Source of the DNA: CAZISM01 sp964541895
GTDB taxonomy: Bacteria > Zhuqueibacterota > Zhuqueibacteria > Residuimicrobiales > Residuimicrobiaceae
Assembly (NCBI GenBank): GCA_964541895.1
Contig: CAZISM010000002.1
Span: forward strand, 62,001 to 126,000
Direction of reading: 5' to 3'
Length of the DNA: 64,000 nucleotides
Part shown: one piece after another, positions 1 to 8,295 of the stretch
How positions within the stretch are numbered: the first letter of the stretch is position 1
How the letters are laid out: each line of letters opens with the position of its first letter
Program-made: the position numbers and the translations under genes
Notes under the pieces: generated by a model
Told to the model about the DNA's origin: nothing
Database searches by the model: none
What the model saw: the letters and a program-made list of their open reading frames with translations, nothing else

Positions 1-1095
1 GTTTTTCCCAGCCGTACAGCATCAGCACCAAAGGCGAGTCGAGCAGTTTTTCATAAGTTTTGAGCACCGGCAGCATGGGACGGGGCAGTGTGTTTTGCCA
101 GTCTGTAGCGGATCTGGCGGCGTCAGGCCGGCCGTGAGCATAATAGAAAAATGGATAACCGGCTTTAATCCAGTCCGGCACCTGGTTGTTTGCCGACAGA
201 GGCACCTTCGTCCACTCTTGAGTATTGCTCCAGTTTTTATACATATCTGCCGCAGCGCTCCAGTCCCCTTTGAAGGGATGAAGGATCACCGGGTATGCCA
301 AGGTTACACCGGCGCCGGGCTTTTTCGGAAACAGGTGAATGGGCGTGATATCCAGGTTCGAGCTCTGCCGTTTGAATCCCATGAGTTTGGGGTAGCCGAC
401 ACCGTCTCTGGTGTAGAGGCACAATCCGCCTTGCGCATCACAAAAGGCAGCCAGTTGTACCGCCATTCGGCCGGGATGTTCCTCGTACCAGCCAAAACCA
501 TCCGGGATGTTGTCGTGCGGTTGCGGAATAAGTGTTCCGTCGTAAAGCCCCAGCAGCAAAGCAGAGCGGTATTGAACATTCCAATCAAAAGGATATTGAA
601 ACGATGAGGCCGTGGCCTGATCCGCCGGTCTGGCCAGGACCGTCAGAGGATACCAGATCTTTTCGATCGAATACGGGGTGGCGTTTTTTACCTCAATGGT
701 CCATTCGCTGCTGGGATCATTTCCGGGCAGAAAAATGCGGCATGTAACCTCAAGGCTGGCTTTGCCAGAATTGTCCGGATAATGGGTAAAGTTAAGTTGA
801 TACTTTTTACCGGCTTGCAGTTCCTTGACCGAAACCTGTGCCGCCGCAGAGGATCCGATCGTTCGCTTGTTATGGCCGGTATCGGTCAGTTCGATTACGT
901 AAAGATCTTTTGCCGTGCCGGTCAGAACGGCATCTGCTGATGTCAGCAGGGAAATGGCGCGGCCTGGACCCTGCAATTGCAGCTGTATCTGGTTGTTGAC
1001 GATGTTAAGATGTGATACAGGTTGAGCATGACCATGCAGAGAGAACAAGCAAATGATAAGAAAAAACCCCAATAATTCTTTTACAGTTTTCATGG
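1..1095 (-). CDS. DUF6259-type glycoside hydrolase, 5' part, frameshifted near the start
   Basis: The gene runs off the left edge, and about 365 residues are visible. The N-terminus is a good Sec signal peptide (n-region MKTVKK, then a hydrophobic stretch ending in HGHAQ). A beta-rich region follows, then a motif reading DMYKNWSNTQEW and a barrel entry ending LMLYGWEK, which resembles the DUF6259 proteins. It is similar in type to the complete gene at 24351-26492. The ATG at 1095 has an AAAGGAAA ribosome site, but this frame stops at about 943. The long open frame is reached only by a -1 shift on the A6 run at 1079-1084. Either the read lacks one A, the gene is mutated, or frameshifting is programmed. 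A TTG at 1072 is a poorer in-frame start. Activity is probably hydrolysis of a plant- or alga-type glycan, substrate unknown. Confidence 0.7.
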
Positions 1096-1208
1096 CATGT
1101 TTCCTTTTTTTGTCGGGTTTTTGTTTACCGCCACACCCAATATAAATTTTTAATACCATGTGAGCAAGGAAAATTACTCACTAAAATTTAATAGTGGAAC
1201 CGAGATCA

Positions 1209-2786
1209 ATGATCCGTACCCAATTAACAATAGCGTTGGCTTTGAGCAGTTGTCTGTGCGCCTCTGAGCCGACAGCGTGCACCCGGCCGCATGCTGTCCA
1301 CGACGGCAAAATAAAACTGGTCATCGAAGCGGAGGAGGTAATTTATTCAAGCAGCTATTCCAATAATGGCTCCAGCCCCATGTGGTGCTTTAATGGCTCC
1401 TGCATAGCACGGCTGGGTGAAGATATTTTCGTGAGTGGATACAAACGTCTGCCGCAATACCAACCCCTGAACGACTGCTGTTGGCTTTTATTTCAACGCA
1501 CGGCTCAAGGCTGGCAGCAACAGCAGGCGGATGAAACGGACCGCACCCGCGAGCCCTCTCCGTTGGCCTGCTTGCCGCCAAACCGGCTTTTGCTCTCAGC
1601 CAATCCGACACTTTTGCCGTCGGATGTGCCCGGCGGCGGTCCAGCCCGGCCTGTATTACTTGAATTTGATAACACCAATACACGCAATACGCCTACGGTT
1701 CTGGCGCCGGTATGGCAGGGACAACCGGGCTTTACTGAACACTCTTACCGTTCCATAGCAGCGGATGCGGTCAAGAGTGAAGTGCTGCTCCTGCAAAACG
1801 CCGGCTATACGAACGCGGAATGGGCGCTATTGAAATCAGATGCCAAGTGGCTTAGTGGCCAGTTGTATTGGCCGCGATACGCCGCAACAGACCTGGCTCC
1901 TTTTGGCGCCAGCCATGCTCGTGTTAATTATCCGGTGGTGATTTTGCGGGATCGGGCGGTTCATTTTTGCGGCGTGGCGGCTTATGACAACTGGGAGCGG
2001 GTCCGAACCTTTGCAGACCTGGGTATGCGCCATGACCCCAATAGCAAAGAGGCTTCCGGAATGGCGGGCCGGCAGCGAGGCAACCGTATGAGACGGTTGC
2101 TTTACACCTGGACAGACCAGGTCAGCGTCACGCCATTTAGCGACTGGCTAGAAATCGATAACACGTTTAACGATGGTGGCTGGCTGTTTGCTTCGGATAT
2201 GCATTTGGACGCATCCGGAACGCTGCACCTGCTGTGGTTTCGCTCGCCCATGCTGGCATCGGTGCGGGATGAGTTCTACAAAGACATCAGCAGGATTTAT
2301 CGAATTTGTTATGCCACCATGCGCGATGGCAAAATTCTTAGCCGCTGTACTCTGGTGCAGGCCGGAGAGGGGGAAGGCGTGGCCACTCCCACCGATCTGG
2401 ACCAGGTCGGTCGTCCTTATGTCCTGTTTTCGGGCGAACGGATTCTCGGTGATGCAATGAGCACACCGCGCTTTCACGTGACACCCAATGGCCGTCTTTT
2501 TGTCCTTTACTATGTGAGTGGCAAAAAGGGCGACGGAACCGATATTTCAGAAAACCGCATCCTGGAACTCCGGAATGACGGCACCCATCGCGACCCGGAG
2601 GCTATAGCATTACGATATCCCCTGGTACAATTCTTCACGGCCACCCCGCGTACCGGCAATGCGCCTTCTTGGACCATTGATCTGCTAGGACATCGGCGCG
2701 GGGATTGGAGACCGCACCCGGGACCGGATGATACGCAATGGGATGGGACCATGAGTTATGCGCAGGTGCGGATTGTGACGCCGTGA
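1209..2786 (+). CDS. Secreted BNR/sialidase-like beta-propeller lipoprotein
   Basis: A 525-residue protein whose first 15 residues end in the lipobox LSSC, so it is probably a lipoprotein. The body is beta-strand rich with repeated blade-like units (for example DMHLDASGTLHLLWF and PRFHVTPNGRLFVLYY), typical of BNR-type propellers used by sialidases and some polysaccharide lyases. I cannot assign a catalytic family. The ATG at 1209 is preferred over GTG 1194 because only it places the signal peptide at the N-terminus. It is divergent from the 1-1095 gene across a 113-bp promoter region and heads the long plus-strand cluster. A glycan-binding or glycan-cleaving role is inferred from fold and neighbours. 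Confidence 0.55.
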   Translation: MIRTQLTIALALSSCLCASEPTACTRPHAVHDGKIKLVIEAEEVIYSSSYSNNGSSPMWCFNGSCIARLGEDIFVSGYKRLPQYQPLNDCCWLLFQRTAQGWQQQQADETDRTREPSPLACLPPNRLLLSANPTLLPSDVPGGGPARPVLLEFDNTNTRNTPTVLAPVWQGQPGFTEHSYRSIAADAVKSEVLLLQNAGYTNAEWALLKSDAKWLSGQLYWPRYAATDLAPFGASHARVNYPVVILRDRAVHFCGVAAYDNWERVRTFADLGMRHDPNSKEASGMAGRQRGNRMRRLLYTWTDQVSVTPFSDWLEIDNTFNDGGWLFASDMHLDASGTLHLLWFRSPMLASVRDEFYKDISRIYRICYATMRDGKILSRCTLVQAGEGEGVATPTDLDQVGRPYVLFSGERILGDAMSTPRFHVTPNGRLFVLYYVSGKKGDGTDISENRILELRNDGTHRDPEAIALRYPLVQFFTATPRTGNAPSWTIDLLGHRRGDWRPHPGPDDTQWDGTMSYAQVRIVTP

Positions 2787-2916
2787 TTGGTTTGCCCCCT
2801 GCGCTGAAGGCAAATACTGGGAAACAGTTGATCCCGCATCAGGCCGATTCGCTTACCGCCGTCGCAAAACGATCGCTTGCTGTATCACCGCAATAAGCAC
2901 CCGGAGGAGGATGCAC

Positions 2917-4008
2917 ATGAAATATAAAACTGCTCTTGTTTGGGGCGTTGGATTCGCCATTCTGGCAGGGATTTTTTTCTCCTGTAAATTTACGAAGCAT
3001 AAAGATCGCATCACGATCGGCGCCATTCGCTGGGATGCCTGGTTTGATGACACCTTTAATCCCTATGAAGACAACTTGGCCGATGTGAAATGGCGCAACC
3101 GCTTACCGTTTTTCGCCACCGTGGACTCGACGAAAGTGCATGTTCACGGTGATAGCCAGGACGCCGTGGATCAGGAGATTGCCTTTGCGAAAGCCGGCGG
3201 AATTGATTACTGGGCGTTTTTGTACTATCCGGCGACCATCCGAAATGATGGTTTTGATCACGACAAAATGAACCGGGCGCGCCGGCTCTACCTTGCCAGT
3301 AAATACAAAAGGGGGTTGAATTTTTGTTTGATCATATCTCCCCGGGGTCACGCGGATAAAAACAATCCCGATAAAGAGATCAATGAATGGCTGCAAATGG
3401 TTCAGGAGCCGAACTATCAAAAGGTAATCGGCGGTCGGCCGCTGATTTATGTCATGGTATGGGGCGTCGACCTCACCATTGCCCGGATGTTCGGAACCGC
3501 AGAAATGGGACAGGCCTACATGGATGATCTGCGCCGACGTATTATGGCAACCGGGCAAAAAAATCCATATTTTGTCGCACTGGCGATGAAACCGTCGCAG
3601 GGCGCGGCCGCTGTGGATTCCCTGCATCTGGACGCTATTGGCGCGTATACCAGCTTTGGCGGGAGCACGTATAACGAATTATGTGCGGCTCAGACCGCCA
3701 ATTGGCAAGGGATGAAGGCGACCGGCAAAAAGGTGGTGCCGAACCTGAGTGCTGGATGGGGCGGACCTCGCGATGGTCTCGGTGATATCATGCAACCTGC
3801 ACCAGCCGAATTAGCCGACCATGTTCGCTCCGCCTTTGCGTGGATCAAAGCGAATCCGGAACCTGCAGAAGCGAAAACCATGTTGATTTATGCCTGGAAT
3901 GAGGTGGACGAAGGCGGCTGGTTGGTTCCGGATAAGGGCCAGGGCACGGCAAAACTGGATGCCATCCGGAGCGTGGTCGATGAATTCAGGCACAGTGCAC
4001 TAAAATAA
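2917..4008 (+). CDS. GH99-like / WbsX-like lipoprotein (copy 1)
   Basis: A 363-residue protein with an N-terminal hydrophobic segment ending at a Cys (IFFSC), so a probable lipoprotein. Family marks are IGAIRWDAWF near the start, DYWAFLYYP in the middle and AWNEVDEGGWLVPD near the C-terminus. The last resembles the NEW(x)EG(x)YLEPD acid motif of WbsX and GH99-like barrels. Relatives include GH99 endo-mannosidases and proteins of polysaccharide loci, but the substrate is unknown. The start at 2917 is chosen because GGAGGAGG at 2903-2910 abuts ATG 2911 and is well spaced for 2917. It is followed directly by a sulfatase, and the same pair recurs at 43857-46590. Confidence 0.7.
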   Translation: MKYKTALVWGVGFAILAGIFFSCKFTKHKDRITIGAIRWDAWFDDTFNPYEDNLADVKWRNRLPFFATVDSTKVHVHGDSQDAVDQEIAFAKAGGIDYWAFLYYPATIRNDGFDHDKMNRARRLYLASKYKRGLNFCLIISPRGHADKNNPDKEINEWLQMVQEPNYQKVIGGRPLIYVMVWGVDLTIARMFGTAEMGQAYMDDLRRRIMATGQKNPYFVALAMKPSQGAAAVDSLHLDAIGAYTSFGGSTYNELCAAQTANWQGMKATGKKVVPNLSAGWGGPRDGLGDIMQPAPAELADHVRSAFAWIKANPEPAEAKTMLIYAWNEVDEGGWLVPDKGQGTAKLDAIRSVVDEFRHSALK

Positions 4009-4063
4009 ACGGTACACGTATGAGAGCTTTTTCACAACCAGGAAATATTTGAGGAATACGGAG

Positions 4064-5845
4064 ATGCTGCATCGTCGCGATTTCTGCAAATTATCCGCCT
4101 TGGGATTGTCCAGTGCTGTCCTCCCGACTCTGGATTGCTCCAGCACGATGAAACGTCCCAATATTATCATGATCTTGACCGATGATCAGGGTTATGGCGA
4201 TTATGGAGTCATGGGCAATCCCGTGCTGAAAACCCCTCATATCGACCGTCTCTGCCGCGAAGGCGCGCAGATGAGCAATTTTTATGTCAGCCCGGTGTGC
4301 GCGCCCACACGTGCCTGTCTCCTGACCGGCCGATATAATTATCGTACCCGGGTGGTGGATACCTGGGTTGGCCGGGCTATGATGGAACCGGCGGAGGTCA
4401 CCATCGCCGAGCTGTTGCGCCGTAACGGGTATGCCACCGGCCTGTTCGGCAAATGGCACCTGGGCGATTGCTATCCCATGCGACCGCAGGACAAGGGCTT
4501 TGCGGAGGTGCTGGTGCATCGTGGCGGCGGTATCGGCCAGCCTTCTGATCCGCCCGGCGGGGAGGGAAAATATACCGATCCTGTGTTGTTTCATAACGGC
4601 GAACGCGTCGCCATGAAAGGCTTTTGCACGGATGTCTATTTCGAGCAGGCCATGGCCTGGATGGAGAAAACGACAACCGAAAAGCGCCCGTTTTTTCTGT
4701 ACCTGCCCACCAACGCACCCCATTCGCCGTTCGATGATATCCCAGGGGATTTTTATCAACAGTACAAGAACGTTGATTTGAGCAGCCGATGTTTTCCCCA
4801 GGACAAGGGCCACAAGCTGGAAGAGATCAAGGACCTGGAGCGGCTCGCCCGCATCTATGCCATGATCGCCAACATCGATATGAACGTGGGCCGCTTGCTG
4901 GCCAAACTCGATGAGCTGGATATCACCCGGGATACCATCGTTCTCTATATGAACGATAATGGTCCCAACGGCCGCCGCTATGTCGGCGGCATGCGTGGGG
5001 AAAAAACTTGCGTGTATGAAGGGGGCGTCCGCTCGCCGCTGTTTATGCGCTGGCCCGGCAGGCTCCAGCCCGGCTTTGCCAGCGATCGCGTGGTGGCGCA
5101 CATCGATATCCTGCCGACGCTTCTGCAGGCGTGCGGAGTATCGCTGCCGGACAATCTGGACGGCAAAAGTTTTTGGCCTCTGCTCAGCAGAGAATCGTCG
5201 GTCTGGCCGGATCGGGCTGTTTTCATCCAGTCCCATCGGGGAGATCGCCCCGTGTTATACCACAATGTCGCCGTACGAACACAGGATTGGAAACTGGTGC
5301 ACGCCAGCGGTTTTGCGCGAGAGACCTTTTCCGGTTCGCCGAAATTCGAGCTGTTTGATATGAAGAACGACCCGCTGGAAATGCACGATGTGGCTGACCG
5401 CTTCCCGGAAAAAGTGGCAGAGTTGAAAAACCGCTACGAACAATGGTTCGCTGAGGTGAGCCGCACCCGGATCGATAATTATTCGCCGCCGCGCATTCAT
5501 ATCGGCACCGACCTGGAAAATCCGGTTACGCTGACGCGGCAGGACTGGCGGCACGAACAGGGGCAGACCTGGGAGGAAGCATCCAACGGCTTTTGGCCGA
5601 TACGTATCACAGCGAGCGGCGTATACATGTTCACGGTCAGATTTCACAGCGAGCATCAGCCAGGCCAGGCGATCCTGTCTGTGGGTACTGAAACATGGGA
5701 CACGACCTTCAGCAGAGAACAGACGGAACTGCACTTTGGGCCGATCCTGCTTGAAGAATCGGCTGCCGATGTTCGTATTACCCTGCGGACACCGGGGGCG
5801 GTTAAAGGGCCCTGGCAGGTCGATGTGCTGAAAAAAATGGATTGA
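4064..5845 (+). CDS. S1-family sulfatase, arylsulfatase A-like, twin-arginine signal
   Basis: A 593-residue formylglycine-dependent sulfatase that should hydrolyse sulfate esters on sugars in the periplasm or at the cell surface. It shows RPNIIMILTDDQGYGD (metal-binding aspartates), the Cys79-Ala-Pro-Thr-Arg83 maturation motif, GKWHLGD and a C-terminal beta domain from about residue 455. The N-terminus MLHRRDF is a twin-arginine type signal. The start at 4064 has GAGGA at 4051-4055; a TTG at 4049 overlaps that site. Family knowledge: the Cys must be oxidised to formylglycine by FGE or anSME, and neither gene is visible here. It is likely co-transcribed with the GH99-like lipoprotein 55 bp upstream and with the LacI gene 56 bp downstream. 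Confidence 0.9.
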   Translation: MLHRRDFCKLSALGLSSAVLPTLDCSSTMKRPNIIMILTDDQGYGDYGVMGNPVLKTPHIDRLCREGAQMSNFYVSPVCAPTRACLLTGRYNYRTRVVDTWVGRAMMEPAEVTIAELLRRNGYATGLFGKWHLGDCYPMRPQDKGFAEVLVHRGGGIGQPSDPPGGEGKYTDPVLFHNGERVAMKGFCTDVYFEQAMAWMEKTTTEKRPFFLYLPTNAPHSPFDDIPGDFYQQYKNVDLSSRCFPQDKGHKLEEIKDLERLARIYAMIANIDMNVGRLLAKLDELDITRDTIVLYMNDNGPNGRRYVGGMRGEKTCVYEGGVRSPLFMRWPGRLQPGFASDRVVAHIDILPTLLQACGVSLPDNLDGKSFWPLLSRESSVWPDRAVFIQSHRGDRPVLYHNVAVRTQDWKLVHASGFARETFSGSPKFELFDMKNDPLEMHDVADRFPEKVAELKNRYEQWFAEVSRTRIDNYSPPRIHIGTDLENPVTLTRQDWRHEQGQTWEEASNGFWPIRITASGVYMFTVRFHSEHQPGQAILSVGTETWDTTFSREQTELHFGPILLEESAADVRITLRTPGAVKGPWQVDVLKKMD

Positions 5846-5901
5846 TATCCGTTGCGTAGCAGCACGGAAGCAATTATCCTGTGACACGTGAGGGTACACA
5901 G

Positions 5902-6909
5902 ATGCACACAAAGACGGTCACCATCAAGGATATCGCTGCAAAACTTGGGCTTCATTTTGCAACCGTTTCCCGGGCGCTGGGAGGCCAGCCCGGCATCAAT
6001 CATGAGACCCGGAAACGGATTCTGCGCGTTGTCGAAGAACTGCAGTATCAGCCCAATTCTGTGGCTTACCATCTCCGCAAAAGAAAAAGCAGAATCATCG
6101 GCATGATCGTTCCAGAGCTCGATCACTATTTTTTCTCGCGCATGGTGGGCGTGGTGACCAGTCAGGCCAATCTGTATGATTATCAGGTGATCTTGTTTCA
6201 ATCGCACGACCAGCAGGAGCAAGAGATCAAAGATGTTCAGCTGTTGATGGAAAACCGTGTGGCCGGAGTTATTCTTTCACTGTCGCAATCGACTCGTACG
6301 TTCGATCATATCCGTTCCATACAACGACAGGGCATTCCGGCTGTTTTTTTCGATCGAGTCAGTGGACAGATTTCCGGGACGCAGATTTCTGTAGACAACT
6401 ATCGAGGTGCTTTTGAAGCGACGGTGCACCTGATCCGCCGAGGCCGTCTGAAAATTGGTCATTTAATGGGTCCGCAGCATCTCACCGTATTCAAGCATCG
6501 CATGGCGGGATATCGTGACGCCCTACAGATGGCTGGATTGCCTGTAGCAAAGAATTGGCTGATGGAGTGTGATCTCAGCATGGAGAGCGGGGCCGATCGG
6601 ATGGCCCGCTTGCTGGCGAGCAAGGATTTGCCGGATGCGATTTTTGCGGCTAACGATCAGATCGCTTTTGGCGCCATGCGACAGGTTTTCGAAAGCGGCC
6701 TTGATACTCCGCATGACGTCGCCATTACCGGCTTTGATGATGTTCCGGCCGCGGCCATGATTACGCCGTCGTTAACTACGGTGGCTCAACCTGTGGAATT
6801 GATGGCAACGATGGCTTTTGATCTGCTCAGAGAAGAAATCGAAACAAATAAAAATCAACTGCAACATGTGGTGTTGACGCCTAGGTTGATCATCAGAAAA
6901 TCGACCTGA
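5902..6909 (+). CDS. LacI-family transcriptional regulator
   Basis: A 335-residue protein. Residues 1-60 form the LacI helix-turn-helix with hinge (IKDIAAKLGLHFATVSRAL), and the rest is the periplasmic-binding-protein-like sensor (PEDH-like start IIGMIVPELDHYFF, and FAANDQIAFGAM and TGFDDVP motifs). It should bind a sugar or sugar derivative and control the surrounding cluster. It is the only regulator seen in the window. ATG 5902 is preceded by GAGGG with about 8-nt spacing; GTG 5881 is a less likely start. It sits between a sulfatase and a cupin isomerase on the same strand, so it may be autoregulated as part of the operon. I could not identify a convincing operator. Confidence 0.9.
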   Translation: MHTKTVTIKDIAAKLGLHFATVSRALGGQPGINHETRKRILRVVEELQYQPNSVAYHLRKRKSRIIGMIVPELDHYFFSRMVGVVTSQANLYDYQVILFQSHDQQEQEIKDVQLLMENRVAGVILSLSQSTRTFDHIRSIQRQGIPAVFFDRVSGQISGTQISVDNYRGAFEATVHLIRRGRLKIGHLMGPQHLTVFKHRMAGYRDALQMAGLPVAKNWLMECDLSMESGADRMARLLASKDLPDAIFAANDQIAFGAMRQVFESGLDTPHDVAITGFDDVPAAAMITPSLTTVAQPVELMATMAFDLLREEIETNKNQLQHVVLTPRLIIRKST

Positions 6910-6943
6910 ACGGAACAGCTATAATCAATAGGAGGGTTCAATC

Positions 6944-8149
6944 ATGTCCGTCAGCCATTTAATAGGTGAAACCTTTTCGAAAGGGAAGGGCGTGCTCTGC
7001 CTGATGCCCAATTTCGTGCCTCGTCGATTCAGCAGAGCCGGCAAACGGTTGCGTCTGCATCCCTTCGATTATTACGCACTGGGAACGGCGCGCGGCTCCA
7101 TCAAGGAACGATGGTTCTCTTCGGTCATTCCGGCGATGAACGGCGAACTGGCGCCGGCCGATGAAGGCATGAGCTACGTTCTGCCGTTTACGGCAAATCC
7201 CGTTGAAAAATTCACCTTAAAAGAGGCTGTCGATGTTCTTGGCGCCGACCTCATCGGCGCCGAGCTGCAATCCCGGTACGGTACCTGGCCGATGTATTCC
7301 AAGTTTTTCGATTATATGGAACCGCTGTTTCATCATTTACATCTGGATTTCACCGCGGCCGCGCGCGTCGGCTGGCTGGGTAAGCCGGAGGCGTACTATT
7401 ACCCGCTACAGATGAACAATCATCCCGGTACCTTCCCGGTGACCTATTTCGGCTTTGATCCCGGCGTCAGCAAAGATCAGATCAGGGAACGCCTGCTCTG
7501 TTACGAAAAAGGGGATAATCGCATCACCGAGCTGTCGCGCGCCTATCGCATTGAACTGGGCACCGGATGGTACACTCCTCCAGGTGTGGCACACGCACCC
7601 GGGTCCTACCTCACCTATGAACCGCAGTGGAACAGTGATGTCAATTCCGTTTATGAAAACATCACCGCTGATGAAATCTATCCTTATGACTTCCTGGTGG
7701 AGAACTGTCCTGCTGACAAAAAACGCGATCTGGATTACATTCTCAGTCTCATGGATTGGGAGAAAAATGTCGATCCCCATTACAAGGAAAAGTGGTTTCG
7801 CCCGCCCATAATCGCCTATCGTGACGAACGCTGCTGTGTGAAATGGCTCATCTATGCCAATGATTATATTGCCGCCAAGGAAGTGACCATCGAGCCCAGG
7901 CAGACGGTGACGATCAAGGATAAAGCCGCTTATGGTTGTATTATCATCCAGGGCTACGGTCGATTCGGTGTCTTTGATGCTGAAGCGGCTATCATGCTGC
8001 GTTATGGGCAAAAAAGTGCGGATGAGTATTTCGTCAGTGAAGAAGCGGCGCGGCAAGGTGTGGTCATCAGCAATTTCAGCACCACGGAACCGATGGTCAT
8101 GTTAAAACATTTTGGGCCCAACGAGCCGGATATGCCCCGTACCGTTTAA
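6944..8149 (+). CDS. Phosphomannose-isomerase-like cupin protein
   Basis: A 401-residue cytoplasmic protein with no signal peptide. The central part (NNHPGTFPVTYFGFDP, then GTGWYTPPGVAHAPGSYL) looks like the metal-binding jelly roll of class I mannose-6-phosphate isomerases, and the C-terminal half has a second cupin-like strand set (IIIQGYGRFGVFD). An aldose-ketose isomerase role on a sugar or sugar phosphate is plausible, but the normal PMI zinc ligands cannot all be placed by eye. AGGAGGG at 6931-6937 gives a strong ribosome site for ATG 6944. It follows lacI by 34 bp, and the two are likely co-transcribed. Confidence 0.6.
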   Translation: MSVSHLIGETFSKGKGVLCLMPNFVPRRFSRAGKRLRLHPFDYYALGTARGSIKERWFSSVIPAMNGELAPADEGMSYVLPFTANPVEKFTLKEAVDVLGADLIGAELQSRYGTWPMYSKFFDYMEPLFHHLHLDFTAAARVGWLGKPEAYYYPLQMNNHPGTFPVTYFGFDPGVSKDQIRERLLCYEKGDNRITELSRAYRIELGTGWYTPPGVAHAPGSYLTYEPQWNSDVNSVYENITADEIYPYDFLVENCPADKKRDLDYILSLMDWEKNVDPHYKEKWFRPPIIAYRDERCCVKWLIYANDYIAAKEVTIEPRQTVTIKDKAAYGCIIIQGYGRFGVFDAEAAIMLRYGQKSADEYFVSEEAARQGVVISNFSTTEPMVMLKHFGPNEPDMPRTV

Positions 8150-8295
8150 ATGTACAGGCGCGTGTTGTTCTGATAAAACAGAAAAACATCATCGCTGTTG
8201 CCGTTGCGGCCCGCACCCGGCTGTGTCGCCTGTTGCCTGTAACAGGGAAAGGATAAAATGAATACAACGGAAAAAACCGGCTGCTTGTACTGTCG

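Noticed and set aside
4091..5236. 381-codon open frame antisense to the first sulfatase
   Set aside because: It is wholly inside a sulfatase with intact catalytic motifs, and its His/Ile-rich translation is a mirror of Asp/Asn codons.
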